From the NCBI RefSeq assembly GCF_030165005.1, contig NZ_JASNNW010000006.1, positions 1 through 64,000 on the forward strand: a DNA stretch of 64,000 bases, written 5' to 3'. Under the pieces are notes generated by a model. That model saw only the letters and a program-made list of their open reading frames with translations, was not told the DNA's origin and ran no database searches. The DNA comes from Blastococcus capsensis. Its GTDB lineage: Bacteria; Actinomycetota; Actinomycetes; Mycobacteriales; Geodermatophilaceae. Position 1 is the stretch's first letter. Each line of letters opens with the position of its first letter. Below, piece after piece: positions 23,211-32,026 of this stretch. Both the position numbers and the translations under genes were made by a program.

Positions 23211-24890
23211 CTGACCTCCACCGACACGAACACCACCGACACCGCCGCCCCCGAGCTCGACCGGGCCGAGACCGGCGCCCCCGCTCCCGAGGAGCTCGAG
23301 CAGACCGTCGAGGAGCTCGGCGGCGCCCCCGTGGCCCCCGACAGCCCGCTGTTCAGCGACTTCGACGTCCACCCCGACATCGTGGCCGCCCTGGCCGAGG
23401 TCGGCATCCACCGCACCTTCGCCATCCAGGAGCTGACCCTCCCGCTGGCCCTGGCGGGCAACGACCTCATCGGTCAGGCGCGCACCGGCACCGGCAAGAC
23501 GCTGGGCTTCGGCGTCCCGATGCTGCAGCGGGTCAGCCCGCCGGCCGAGGGTGGCGACGGGGTGCCGCAGGCGCTGGTCGTCGTCCCCACCCGTGAGCTG
23601 TGCGTGCAGGTCTCCCGCGACCTCGGCGCCGCCGGCGCCAAGCGGGGCATCCGCGTGCAGGCCATCTACGGCGGGCGCGCGTTCGAGCCGCAGGTCGAGT
23701 CGCTGCAGAAGGGCGTCGAGGTCGTCGTCGGCACGCCCGGGCGACTGCTGGACCTGGCCCAGCGGGGCGACCTGATCCTGGGCAAGGTGAAGGTCCTCGT
23801 CCTGGACGAGGCTGACGAGATGCTCGACCTGGGCTTCCTGCCCGACATCGAGCGGATCCTCGCGATGGTCCCGGAGAAGCGGCAGACGATGCTCTTCTCC
23901 GCGACGATGCCCGGCCCGATCGTGACGTTGTCCCGGTCGTTCATGACCCAGCCCACGCACATCCGTGCGCACGGCAACGACGAGGGCTCGACGGTCCCGC
24001 AGACCACCCAGTTCATCTACCGGGCGCACAACCTCGACAAGCCCGAGCTGCTCTCCCGCGTGCTGCAGTCGCGCGACCGCGGCCTGGTCATGGTCTTCTG
24101 CCGCACCAAGCGCACCGCGCAGAAGGTCGCCGACGAGCTGGTCGACCGGGGCTTCGCCGCGGCCGCCGTGCACGGCGACCTCGGGCAGGGCGCCCGCGAG
24201 CAGGCGCTGCGCGCGTTCCGCGGCGGCAAGGTCGACGTCCTGGTCGCCACCGACGTCGCCGCCCGCGGCATCGACGTCACCGGGGTCAGCCACGTCGTGA
24301 ACTACCAGTGCCCCGAGGACGAGAAGACGTACGTGCACCGGATCGGCCGCACCGGCCGCGCCGGGAGCACCGGCGTCGCGGTCACCCTCGTCGACTGGGA
24401 CGACATCCCCCGCTGGCAGTTGATCAACAAGGCGCTGGACCTCGGTTTCGACGACCCGCCGGAGACCTACTCGACCTCGCCGTGGGTCTACCGCGACCTG
24501 GACGTCCCCGAGGGCGCCAAGGGCCGGCTGCCCCGCTCTCAGCGCACTCGCGAGGGGCTGGAGGCCGAGACGCTCGAGGACCTCGGCGAGACCGGCAAGC
24601 GCAACCGTCCGGCCGGCCACGGCGGCGACTCGCGCGGCCCGGGCGGCCGGAGCAGCGACGAGGAGAAGCCCGCCGGTGGCGGCAAGAGCCGTCCTCGTCG
24701 CCGCACCCGCAGCAGTGGCGGTGCCGGCGAGACCACGTCCGCGGCTCCTGCGGCCGAGGGGGCCGAGGGGGCCGGGGGTTCGGGCGAAAGCAGCAAGCCG
24801 CGTCGCCGTCGCCGCCGTGGCGGTGCCGGCCGTGGTAGCTCCGGTGAAGGGTCCGGCGGGGGCGCGGGCGCCGAGTCCGCCGGCGACTGA
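23211..24890 (+). CDS. DEAD-box RNA helicase (RhlE/DeaD type)
   Basis: 559 aa from the proposed CTG start. Motifs appear in order: Q motif (FAIQELTLP), ARTGTGKT (I), PTREL (Ia), TPGRLLD (Ib), DEADEML (II), SAT (III), VFCRTKRTAQ (IV), ATDVAARGIDV (V) and HRIGRTGRAG (VI). A basic, Gly/Arg/Ser-rich tail of about 130 residues likely binds RNA or ribosomes. The first ordinary start is GTG at 23331 and keeps the whole helicase core. However, the 40 codons before it are in frame, acidic (LDRAETGAPAPEELEQTVEE) and well biased. CTG at 23211 behind GAGAG is therefore my preferred start. Confidence 0.9.
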   Translation: MTSTDTNTTDTAAPELDRAETGAPAPEELEQTVEELGGAPVAPDSPLFSDFDVHPDIVAALAEVGIHRTFAIQELTLPLALAGNDLIGQARTGTGKTLGFGVPMLQRVSPPAEGGDGVPQALVVVPTRELCVQVSRDLGAAGAKRGIRVQAIYGGRAFEPQVESLQKGVEVVVGTPGRLLDLAQRGDLILGKVKVLVLDEADEMLDLGFLPDIERILAMVPEKRQTMLFSATMPGPIVTLSRSFMTQPTHIRAHGNDEGSTVPQTTQFIYRAHNLDKPELLSRVLQSRDRGLVMVFCRTKRTAQKVADELVDRGFAAAAVHGDLGQGAREQALRAFRGGKVDVLVATDVAARGIDVTGVSHVVNYQCPEDEKTYVHRIGRTGRAGSTGVAVTLVDWDDIPRWQLINKALDLGFDDPPETYSTSPWVYRDLDVPEGAKGRLPRSQRTREGLEAETLEDLGETGKRNRPAGHGGDSRGPGGRSSDEEKPAGGGKSRPRRRTRSSGGAGETTSAAPAAEGAEGAGGSGESSKPRRRRRRGGAGRGSSGEGSGGGAGAESAGD

Positions 24891-24907
24891 TTCCGGCGGT
24901 CGCCGGG

Positions 24908-26038
24908 ATGCAGGGCCCACCGCTGCGGGTCTGGGTCTGGACGGCGGCCACCGTCGCGCTGGTCGTCGTCGCCGCTCTGCTCTGGCGGGGCTCCGACGCG
25001 GCCGCCACCGACAGCACCACCGCGCCACCGGCCGGCGTCCCCCAGGGGACGCCGGCCGGAGACGTCTCCGAGGCGTGGTCCACCACGGGCGGGCCCGTAC
25101 CGGAGGACGTGGTCGAGGACGGGCGGGTGCTGGTCGGCTCCTCCCACGGCATCCGGGCGCTGGACCCGGCGACCGGCGAGCAGGCCTGGCACTACACCCG
25201 CAGCAATGCCCGGCTGTGCGGCCTCACCGCCACCGACGGGCTGGCGGTCGCCGTCTTCCGCACCGAGGACCGGTGCGACGAAGCGGTCGCCCTCGACGCC
25301 GGCACCGGCGTGCGCGCGTGGACCCGCAACGTGAACTTCCGTTCCGACGCGACGCTCTCCTCGACCGACCGCATCGTGCTGGCGCACAGCCCCACCGGGG
25401 TGGTGACGCTCGACCCGACCGGTAACAACACCCGCTGGCGTTACGCCGCCCCGGACGGCTGCCGGCTCCTGGGCTCTGACGCGGGCGATGCGGGGGTGGC
25501 GGTGCTCCAGCAGTGCGACGGAGCGGCCGCACCGCAGCTGCGGCTGCTGGACGGCTTCGACGGCGAGGTGCACTGGACCCGCGACGTCCTCGCGTCCGGC
25601 GGCGGAAACGTGCGGCTGCTCGGCGCCGACCTGCTGGTGGGCGTGCAGGCCGGGACGGAGATCCGGTTGCTGTCCGCCACGGACGGCACCCTGCTGACGA
25701 CGCTCGACGCCGGGCAGGACCGGCCGGCGGAACAGGCGGCCGTGGCCGGAGCCGTCCTGGTCTCCGCCGACGGCATGCTCACCGCCGTCGACCCGGCGTC
25801 GGCGAGCACCCTGTGGGCGGGGCCGGCCATCGGCCTGCCCGGGGAACCCACGACCGGCGGGGACGACGTCCCCGCCCTGGCGGTGCCGACGCCCGACGGC
25901 TTCGTGTTCCGGGACCCCGTCACGGGCGCCGAGGTGGGCCGGTCGGCCGGAACGGGTCTGCCCCCGGGGGGCGCGGCCACCGCCGTCGGCAGCACGGTGG
26001 TCCTCCGCCTGCCCGACCGCCTCGTCGCCTACCGCTGA
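24908..26038 (+). CDS. membrane-anchored PQQ-like beta-propeller protein
   Basis: 376 aa. One N-terminal membrane helix (VWVWTAATVALVVVAALLW) is followed by repeated propeller blades. Each blade has a GxxxALDPATGEQAWHY-type strand, for example ALDAGTGVRAW, TLDPTGNNTRW, LLDGFDGEVHW and VDPASASTLW. Such proteins act as extracytoplasmic scaffolds; no PQQ-enzyme active site is evident. It begins 17 bases after the helicase stop and is probably co-transcribed. Synteny with M. tuberculosis suggests it is the Rv3212 counterpart. Confidence 0.82.
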   Translation: MQGPPLRVWVWTAATVALVVVAALLWRGSDAAATDSTTAPPAGVPQGTPAGDVSEAWSTTGGPVPEDVVEDGRVLVGSSHGIRALDPATGEQAWHYTRSNARLCGLTATDGLAVAVFRTEDRCDEAVALDAGTGVRAWTRNVNFRSDATLSSTDRIVLAHSPTGVVTLDPTGNNTRWRYAAPDGCRLLGSDAGDAGVAVLQQCDGAAAPQLRLLDGFDGEVHWTRDVLASGGGNVRLLGADLLVGVQAGTEIRLLSATDGTLLTTLDAGQDRPAEQAAVAGAVLVSADGMLTAVDPASASTLWAGPAIGLPGEPTTGGDDVPALAVPTPDGFVFRDPVTGAEVGRSAGTGLPPGGAATAVGSTVVLRLPDRLVAYR

Positions 26039-26092
26039 GCGGCCCCGCCCCCGCTGCGGCGCATCGGCCCCGGTCGGGGTTCACTGGGATCC

Positions 26093-27010
26093 ATGGTCCT
26101 GCCCGGCGGTTCCGATGCCTCGTCCGTGCCCTTCGCCATCGCCCCCGACGACCTTCGCCAGCTCGCTCACCACGACGCCGCGTCGCGGACCTTCCCCGGC
26201 GGGGCAGGGCCGTTGGCCGCGCTGGACACCGGCGGCGACGCCACGCAGGGGACGGTGCTCATGGTCGCCGGGTACACCGGGAGCAAGGAGGACTTCGCAC
26301 CTCTCCTGCGGCCGCTGTGCGAGGCCGGGTACCGCGTCGTGGCGCTGGACCAGCGCGGCCAGTACGAGTCACCCGGGCCGGACGACTCGGCCGGGTACTC
26401 GGTCGACATCCTGGCCGGTGACGTCGTGGCCGTCGCACGGGCCCTCCGGGAGGATTCCGGGCAGACGCTGCACCTGGTGGGCCACAGCTTCGGTGGGCTG
26501 GTCACGCGCGCGGCCGTCCTCGCCGAACCGCAGCTGTTCACCAGCTTGACCCTGCTCGGCTCGGGCCCGTCCCGGCTCACCGGCCGTCGCGCAGAGCTGC
26601 TGGACCACCTGGGCCCGCTGCTGGACGCCGGCGGGGTGCCGCTGGTGCACGAGACCCTCGAGCAGGTGTCGATGACCGACCCCAAGGCGCAGGCCGTCCC
26701 GGTGGAGACCCGGGCGTTCTACACCCGCCGCTTCCTCCGCAACTCCGCGGCCGGCCTGCGGGGCATGGCCGACGCCATGCTCGCCGAACCCGACCGGGTG
26801 GCCGAGCTGAAGGCCACCGGGATACCCCTGCTGGTGGCGCACGGCGAGGCCGACGACGCCTGGCTGCCGCACGTGCAGGCGGACATGGCGGAGCGGCTGG
26901 GCGCCCGGCACGAGGTCATCGACAACTCGATCCACTCCCCCGCCGTCGAGAACCCACCGCGCACGCTCGAGGTGCTCTGCGAGTTCTGGACATCGGCGGC
27001 CGCGGCATGA
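26093..27010 (+). CDS. alpha/beta hydrolase
   Basis: 305 aa. VAGYTGSKEDF is the oxyanion loop, VGHSFGGLVTR the Ser nucleophile elbow, HGEADDAW the acid and NSIHSPAVENP the His region. It is a lysophospholipase/esterase-like hydrolase, cytoplasmic, with unknown substrate. Its stop overlaps the start of the DUF2236 gene by four bases (ATGA), so the two products are probably made together. Confidence 0.87.
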   Translation: MVLPGGSDASSVPFAIAPDDLRQLAHHDAASRTFPGGAGPLAALDTGGDATQGTVLMVAGYTGSKEDFAPLLRPLCEAGYRVVALDQRGQYESPGPDDSAGYSVDILAGDVVAVARALREDSGQTLHLVGHSFGGLVTRAAVLAEPQLFTSLTLLGSGPSRLTGRRAELLDHLGPLLDAGGVPLVHETLEQVSMTDPKAQAVPVETRAFYTRRFLRNSAAGLRGMADAMLAEPDRVAELKATGIPLLVAHGEADDAWLPHVQADMAERLGARHEVIDNSIHSPAVENPPRTLEVLCEFWTSAAAA

Positions 27011-27879
27011 CGCCGTTGCCCGCAGCGGCGGACTGGACCCCCGAGCAGGACCGGATCGGGTTCTTCGGGCCCGACAGCGTGACGTGGCGTATCCATGCCG
27101 ACCCGTCGTTCTCGGTGGGCGGCCTGCGCGCCCTGCTGCTGCAGGCGCTGCACCCGGTCGCGATGGACGGCGTCGCCCGGTTCTCGGGGGCATTCCGGGA
27201 CGACCCGTGGCCGCGCCTGATCCGCACGGCGGCCTACGTCGACACGATCACCTTCGGCACCCGCACCGAGGCGGTCCGCGCCGTGGCCCGCGTGCGCGGC
27301 ATCCACCGCCGGCTGGGGGCCGTCGAGGAGACCACCGGCCGGGAGTACCGGGTGGACGACCCGGACCTGCTCCTGTGGGTGCACTGCTGCGAGGTCGACT
27401 CGCTGCTGACCACGGCCCGCCGGGCGGGGCTGCCGCTGTCCGACGACGACGCCGACCGGTACGTGGCCGAGCAGGTCACCGCGGCGGAGCTGGTCGGCGT
27501 CGACCGGGCCGACGTGCCGGCTTCCGTGGCCGAGCTGGCTGCCTACTTCGAGCGGATGCGCCCGTCGCTGGCCGCCACGTCCGCGGCGCGGGACGCCTAC
27601 CGGCTCATCGTGCTGCCGCCGATGCCGACGTGGGTGCGCTTACTCACCCCCGCCCTGCCGGCGTGGGGCGGGCTGGCGGCACTGGCCATCGCCCTGCTGC
27701 CGCCGTGGGCGCGCCGGCTGTGCTCGCTGCCCGGCCTGGCGCTCACCGACGCGGCCGCGACCGGGGCGCTGCGGGCGTTCCGGCAGGCGACGCTGCGGCT
27801 GCCCCGCACCGCCCGGCGCTCGCCGATCGTGTGGGCCGGCATCGAGCGGGTGGCCGGGCCGGCGCAGCTGAGCGCCTGA
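27007..27879 (+). CDS. MpaB-family (DUF2236) heme oxygenase-like protein
   Basis: 290 aa. Family features include the N-terminal FFGPDSVTWRIHADPS, LLLQALHPVAMDGV with the His expected to ligate heme, and WVHCCEVDSLL. Members such as rubber oxygenase Lcp and mycobacterial MpaB bind b-type heme. The reaction of this protein is unknown. It is translationally coupled to the preceding alpha/beta hydrolase, suggesting joint processing of one substrate. Confidence 0.87.
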   Translation: MTPLPAAADWTPEQDRIGFFGPDSVTWRIHADPSFSVGGLRALLLQALHPVAMDGVARFSGAFRDDPWPRLIRTAAYVDTITFGTRTEAVRAVARVRGIHRRLGAVEETTGREYRVDDPDLLLWVHCCEVDSLLTTARRAGLPLSDDDADRYVAEQVTAAELVGVDRADVPASVAELAAYFERMRPSLAATSAARDAYRLIVLPPMPTWVRLLTPALPAWGGLAALAIALLPPWARRLCSLPGLALTDAAATGALRAFRQATLRLPRTARRSPIVWAGIERVAGPAQLSA

Positions 27880-27960
27880 CGCCGCCGTTCCCGCGGTGGT
27901 CGTCCTCATCCCGTCCACCTCGGCCCGTTCTCGCGGCCGGAGCCTGTCGGCGTCTGCGGC

Positions 27961-27966
27961 TAGCCT
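27961..27966 (+). promoter_or_regulatory. leaderless -10 box of the VOC gene
   Basis: TAGCCT followed by GCCCCC and ATG at 27973, with no Shine-Dalgarno. Confidence 0.6.
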
Positions 27967-27972
27967 GCCCCC

Positions 27973-28416
27973 ATGCCCGTGCAGGTGACGCCCTTCCTGA
28001 TGTTCACCGGCGACGCGGAGCGCGCGATCGAGCTCTACACGTCGCTGTTCGACGACGCCCAGCTCCTGACCCTCACCCGGTTCGGGGCGGACGGGACGGG
28101 CGTGGAGGGAACGGTGGAGCAGGCCACCTTCTCCATCGCCGGTCAGGTGTTCCGCTGCTTCGACAGCCCCCCGGTGCACGCCTTCACCTTCACGCCGTCC
28201 TTCTCCGTCTTCGTCGACGTCGCATCGGCCGAGGAGCTCGAACGGCTCTTCGCCGGCCTCTCCGACGGCGGCGGCGTGCTGATGCCGCTGGACGACTACG
28301 GCTTCAGCCGCCGCTTCGGCTGGGTGAACGACCGCTTCGGCGTCTCGTGGCAGCTGAACCTCGCCTATAGCCGCGAGGACGAGCGGCGGGCTCCGCTGAC
28401 CGTCCCGGCCGGCTGA
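27973..28416 (+). CDS. VOC superfamily (PhnB-like) protein
   Basis: 147 aa vicinal-oxygen-chelate fold of the PhnB/3-demethylubiquinone-9-methyltransferase-like group. It has TPFLMFTGDAERAIELYTSLF at the start, SVFVDVASAEELERLF in the middle and the closing YGFSRRFGWVNDRFGVSWQL. The metal and substrate are unknown. The stop is six bases from the convergent PHP gene, leaving no room for a separate terminator. Confidence 0.9.
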   Translation: MPVQVTPFLMFTGDAERAIELYTSLFDDAQLLTLTRFGADGTGVEGTVEQATFSIAGQVFRCFDSPPVHAFTFTPSFSVFVDVASAEELERLFAGLSDGGGVLMPLDDYGFSRRFGWVNDRFGVSWQLNLAYSREDERRAPLTVPAG

Positions 28417-28422
28417 CCGCAC

Positions 28423-29280
28423 TCAATCCCGCAGCGGCGCCGTCCCGGTCCCGGCGGCCAGGAGCCGCTCGAACTGCGCGGGGTCGGTGGTGCAGGTCCC
28501 GATCGGCGTCCGCTTGTTGCTGCCGTGGTAGTCGCTGGAGCCGGTCACCAGCAGGTCGAGGTCGGCCGCCAGCCCGCGCAGGTGGACCCGGGCTTCCTCG
28601 GTGTGGTCGGGATGGTCCACCTCCAGGCCGAGCAGCCCGGCCGCGGCCATCGCGGCGATCGCGTCGTCGCCCACGATCCGGCCGCGGCTGGTGGCCAGCC
28701 CGTGCGCGAAGACCGGCACGCCACCGGCCGCACGCACCAGCGCGATGCCCTCGCGGACGTCGGTGTCGGCCTTGGCCACGTAGTACGGGCTGCGGTGGTG
28801 CAGGAGGGTGCCGAACGCGGCGTCCACCGAGTCGACGACGCCGGCCCGGACCAGTGCACCGGCGACGTGCGGCCGGCCGACGACCCCGCCGTCGGCGTGC
28901 GCCACGAGCTCTGCCCAGACCACCGGGTACCCGTCAGCGGCGAGCGCCTCGACGATCCGTTCGGCGCGGGCCAGCCGCTCGTCCCGCAGTCGAGCGCGCT
29001 CCGCGGCGAAGGCGGGGTGCAGCGGGTCGAACAGGTAGCCGAGCAGGTGCACGCTGATCGGCGGCGCGTCGGGTGGGAACCACCGGCAGGACAGCTCCAT
29101 GCCGGGGACCACCGTCAGGCCGGCGGGGCGCGCCGCCTCCGCCGCGGCCCACCCCGCGGTGGTGTCGTGGTCGGTCAGCGCGACGACGTCGAGGCCCGCG
29201 GCCCGGGCGGTCGCGAGGAGCTCGGCGGGGCTGTCGGTGCCGTCGGACAGCGAGGAGTGGGTGTGCAGGTCGATCCGCAT
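28423..29280 (-). CDS. PHP-domain phosphoesterase
   Basis: 285 aa. It has the PHP metal-binding pattern: DLHTHSSLSDG, ALTDHDTTAGW, VPGMELS, GRPHVA, FAHGLATSRG and GSSDYHGSNK. Relatives include 3',5'-nucleoside bisphosphate phosphatase (RNase AM/TrpH-like, YciV), which degrades pAp and short RNA ends. That role is plausible here. ATG at 29280 is used; a GTG one codon upstream is equally open. Confidence 0.9.
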   Translation of the reverse strand: MRIDLHTHSSLSDGTDSPAELLATARAAGLDVVALTDHDTTAGWAAAEAARPAGLTVVPGMELSCRWFPPDAPPISVHLLGYLFDPLHPAFAAERARLRDERLARAERIVEALAADGYPVVWAELVAHADGGVVGRPHVAGALVRAGVVDSVDAAFGTLLHHRSPYYVAKADTDVREGIALVRAAGGVPVFAHGLATSRGRIVGDDAIAAMAAAGLLGLEVDHPDHTEEARVHLRGLAADLDLLVTGSSDYHGSNKRTPIGTCTTDPAQFERLLAAGTGTAPLRD

Positions 29281-29333
29281 CACCGGTCAGCCTGCCGCAC
29301 GGCGGCCCGGCCCACCCGGCGGCGCGGGCGGGA

Positions 29334-29960
29334 TCACGGCTGCTGCGGCGGGAGGCCCGGGATGGGCTCGGTGTCGCGGCGGCCACCTGTCGCGACGGGC
29401 CCCGCCGGCGGCGGAGCCTCCGGGTTGCCCTCGTCGTCGCCCCCGCCCCAGTCGCTGGTGAACAACAGACCGCTCACCTGCCGGTACAGCGCGCCGGCGT
29501 GCGGGAGGAAGGTGATCTCCGACAGCGCCTGCTGCTGCCCGGCGGACTCGAAGCGGAAGGTGCCGTAGCCGAGAACCTGGCCGAACAGCGTCTCCTTCCA
29601 CGTCAGGTCGGTGATCCGGCGCAGCGGCAGCAGCGTGACGGTGCGGACGATCACGCCCGAGGTGAGCAGCACCCGGCGCCGGCTGACGATGAAGTGCCGC
29701 ATCCACCACTCGCCGAGCCGCAGGGCGTAGGTGAGGAGCGCCCCCAGCACCACGAGCATCCCGAGGGTGCTGGTCACCCGGTTCTCGGGGTCGAGCACCA
29801 GCAGCCATCCACCGGCGATCAGCACCGGCAGGAACTTCGCCGTCGGCAGGATGAGCACCGCCCAGTGCCGGCGGGTCGCCACGACCGCGTCTTCGTCGTC
29901 GAGCAGGTACTTCTCGACGTCCTTGGCGGCGCGGGCGGGAAGCCCGACCGGGGCGGCCAC
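29334..29960 (-). CDS. bacterial PH-domain membrane protein
   Basis: 208 aa. YLLDDEDAVVATRRHWAVL leads into two membrane helices at about 38-57 and 65-83. The bacterial PH domain (bPH_2) follows: FIVSRRRVLLTSGVIVRTV, LPLRRITDLTW and LGYGTFRFESAGQ. The C-terminal tail is Pro/Gly-rich. The function is unknown. The start GTG is four bases after the stop of a 52-aa membrane peptide gene, so they form an operon. Confidence 0.87.
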   Translation of the reverse strand: MAAPVGLPARAAKDVEKYLLDDEDAVVATRRHWAVLILPTAKFLPVLIAGGWLLVLDPENRVTSTLGMLVVLGALLTYALRLGEWWMRHFIVSRRRVLLTSGVIVRTVTLLPLRRITDLTWKETLFGQVLGYGTFRFESAGQQQALSEITFLPHAGALYRQVSGLLFTSDWGGGDDEGNPEAPPPAGPVATGGRRDTEPIPGLPPQQP

Positions 29961-29964
29961 CGGA

Positions 29965-30123
29965 TCAGACCAGCGAGCCGACGAACTGGGCCAGGGAGGA
30001 AGCGGCGTCGCCGAGCGCCACCCCCGCGGTGCGCACCAGCTGCGCGGAGGACTCCGGCGCCTGGATCACGTAGAACAGGACGAAGGCGACGATCACCCAG
30101 GTGAGGACCTTCTTCAGGTTCAC
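29965..30123 (-). CDS. 52-aa single-pass membrane peptide
   Basis: GTG at 30123 with GGAGG five bases upstream. It reads VNLKKVLTWVIVAFVLFYVI, one membrane helix, followed by a short amphipathic helix (LVRTAGVALGDAASSLAQFV). Small proteins of this layout occur widely in actinobacteria without assigned function. It is the first gene of an operon with the PH-domain membrane protein, four bases downstream, and could be a subunit or stabiliser of it. Confidence 0.75.
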   Translation of the reverse strand: MNLKKVLTWVIVAFVLFYVIQAPESSAQLVRTAGVALGDAASSLAQFVGSLV

Positions 30124-30283
30124 CGCCACCTCCGGGGTGTGAGTGCGAGGGCAGGACCAGCCTGCTCGGACCGTCCGCCGGGTGCGACGGACGCATTCGT
30201 CCCATGAGTAACACAGGCCCCAGACCTCGCGCGGCCGACGCGCCGCGCATGACGTAGCCGGTGTCGTTCCGCGGGCCGGCCGG

Positions 30284-30907
30284 TCAGCGGCCGGGGATCA
30301 GGTGCTCCCCCGGCGGCCCGAGCGGCAGGTCGGGGTAGATGCGATCACGTAGGTCGAGCAGCTCCAGCTGCTCGGCCAGCAGCCAGGCGGCGTCCATGGG
30401 CCAGGTGACCACCCACAGCCAGACGCCGTAGGCCTCGCCCACGAAGGCCGCTCGGTCGTCGGTGGTGGGCACCGCCCACAGCGGGGCGCGCTGACCGGCG
30501 GCCTTGACGTCGACGGAGCTCGGCCCGGTGATGACGTCCCCGGGGTCGAGACCCGGCAGCCCGGCGTAGCCGCAGCCCACGCCGGTCCCGGGTTCCTCGG
30601 CGACGAGGACCAACTCGGCCGAGCCGCCGAGGGGGGCGGGCCCGGCGCAGTCGACGACGATCGCCCGCGCTCCCGGTTCACCGCCCCAGGCCAGGCCGGT
30701 GACCGCCCAGCCCGCCGGCACGGGGTCGGGCACCCACGCGGGCACACGGGCGTCGACGGTGACCGCGGCGATCGCGTCGTGGGCCACCAGCGCCGTGTGG
30801 TGCAGCGGCGTGACCAGACCGTGCACGTGGCACCAGGCGTCGGCCTCGGACCCGTGGCGGACGACCAGCGGCTCGCCGCAACGGGGGCAGACCGGCGACG
30901 CACTCAT
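30284..30907 (-). CDS. DUF6758 protein with N-terminal zinc-finger-like motif
   Basis: 207 aa. CPRCGEP near the start and WCHVHG about 20 residues on supply a likely C-x2-C...C-x-H zinc site. WVPDPVPAGWAVTGLAWGG and LVLVAEEPGTGVGCGYAGLPGLDPG are hallmarks of this actinobacterial family. No biochemical role is known. ATG at 30907 is used, though a TTG three codons upstream is in frame. It is divergent from the NUDIX gene. Confidence 0.85.
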   Translation of the reverse strand: MSASPVCPRCGEPLVVRHGSEADAWCHVHGLVTPLHHTALVAHDAIAAVTVDARVPAWVPDPVPAGWAVTGLAWGGEPGARAIVVDCAGPAPLGGSAELVLVAEEPGTGVGCGYAGLPGLDPGDVITGPSSVDVKAAGQRAPLWAVPTTDDRAAFVGEAYGVWLWVVTWPMDAAWLLAEQLELLDLRDRIYPDLPLGPPGEHLIPGR

Positions 30908-30969
30908 CGGGGACAAAGGTCGCGGGACGGCCCCGTTTCGTCAAGCGCAGGACCGTCGCACCGGATGCG

Positions 30970-30975
30970 TAGCCT
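30970..30975 (+). promoter_or_regulatory. leaderless -10 box of the NUDIX gene
   Basis: TAGCCT, GCGGAC, then GTG at 30982. No Shine-Dalgarno is present. Confidence 0.6.
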
Positions 30976-30981
30976 GCGGAC

Positions 30982-31410
30982 GTGACGGCCGGCGAACGGG
31001 AGGATTGCCCACCGGTGGTGCCGTGCGTCGGCGCGATCGTGCACGACGGCGCACGCCGGCTGCTGGTGGTCCGCCGGGGGCAGGAGCCCGGCCGGGGGCT
31101 GTGGTCGGTGCCGGGCGGGCGGGTGGAGCCGGGTGAGACCACCGCGCAGGCCGTGGAGCGCGAGGTGCTGGAGGAGACCGGCCTGCGGGTGCGGGCCGGG
31201 CGCGTGGTGGGCCGGGTGCGCATCGACGCCGGGGCGGTCGTCTACGACGTCGCCGACCTCGCCTGCGAACTGCTCGACCCCGACCCGGCTCCTCGGGCCG
31301 GGGACGACGCGGACGCGGCCGTCTTCGCCGACGCCGCGACCCTGGCCGGGCTGGCGTGCACGCCGCGGCTGGTGGAGACCCTCGGCGGCTGGGGCCTGCT
31401 GCCGGACTGA
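30982..31410 (+). CDS. NUDIX hydrolase
   Basis: 142 aa. The Nudix box GRVEPGETTAQAVEREVLEETG is complete: Gly, Glu and the REVLEE metal-binding core. The N-terminal PCVGAIVHDGARRLLVVRRG is the first strand pair. The substrate cannot be read; small proteins of this type hydrolyse nucleoside diphosphate derivatives, including damaged nucleotides and ADP-ribose. The gene is convergent with the MaoC-like gene, 24 bases away. Confidence 0.92.
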   Translation: MTAGEREDCPPVVPCVGAIVHDGARRLLVVRRGQEPGRGLWSVPGGRVEPGETTAQAVEREVLEETGLRVRAGRVVGRVRIDAGAVVYDVADLACELLDPDPAPRAGDDADAAVFADAATLAGLACTPRLVETLGGWGLLPD

Positions 31411-31434
31411 GCAGCACGCCCCGGCCGCACCGGC

Positions 31435-31944
31435 TCAGCCGCGGGGCGTGGGCTCCGGGCGCCCGGGCTGCTCGCCGCCGCGGGCTTCGCCGTAGGACTG
31501 CTTGGGCACCATGACCTTGCGGCGGAAGATGCAGACGACGGTGCCGTCCTGCTTGTAGCCGATCGTCTCGACGTACACCACGCCGCGGTCGTCCTTGGAC
31601 TTCGACGGCGTCTTGTCCAGCACGGTGGTCTCGCCGTAGATCGTGTCCCCGTGGAAGGTCGGCGCCACGTGCCGCAGCGACTCGATCTCCAGGTTGGCGA
31701 TCGCCTTGCCCGAGACGTCGGGGACGCTCATGCCGAGCAGCAGCGAGTAGATGTAGTTCCCGACGACGACGTTCTTGCCGAAGTCGGTGGTCTTCTCCGC
31801 GTAGTTCACGTCCATGTGCAGCGGGTGGTGGTTCATCGTCAGCAGGCAGAACAGGTGGTCGTCGTACTCGGTGACGGTCTTCCCGGGCCAGTGCTTGTAG
31901 ACGGCCCCGACCTCGAACTCCTCGTAGTACCGACCGAACTGCAT
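31435..31944 (-). CDS. MaoC-family hot-dog dehydratase
   Basis: 169 aa single hot-dog domain. GRYYEEFEVGAVYKHWPGKT and LTMNHHPLHMDVNYAEKTTDFG (catalytic Asp/His region) match MaoC-type enoyl-CoA hydratases, close to mesaconyl-CoA-hydratase-like proteins. It likely hydrates a short acyl-CoA. ATG at 31944 has GGGAG seven bases upstream, and a TAAGAT -10 box lies at 31983-31988. Confidence 0.88.
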   Translation of the reverse strand: MQFGRYYEEFEVGAVYKHWPGKTVTEYDDHLFCLLTMNHHPLHMDVNYAEKTTDFGKNVVVGNYIYSLLLGMSVPDVSGKAIANLEIESLRHVAPTFHGDTIYGETTVLDKTPSKSKDDRGVVYVETIGYKQDGTVVCIFRRKVMVPKQSYGEARGGEQPGRPEPTPRG

Positions 31945-32026
31945 GTGCTCGCTCCCGACCTCGACGCTGCGGACGGGTCGTGATCTTACGGATGGGGCAC
32001 CGTGCCGCACCCGCGGGCGACCGAGG

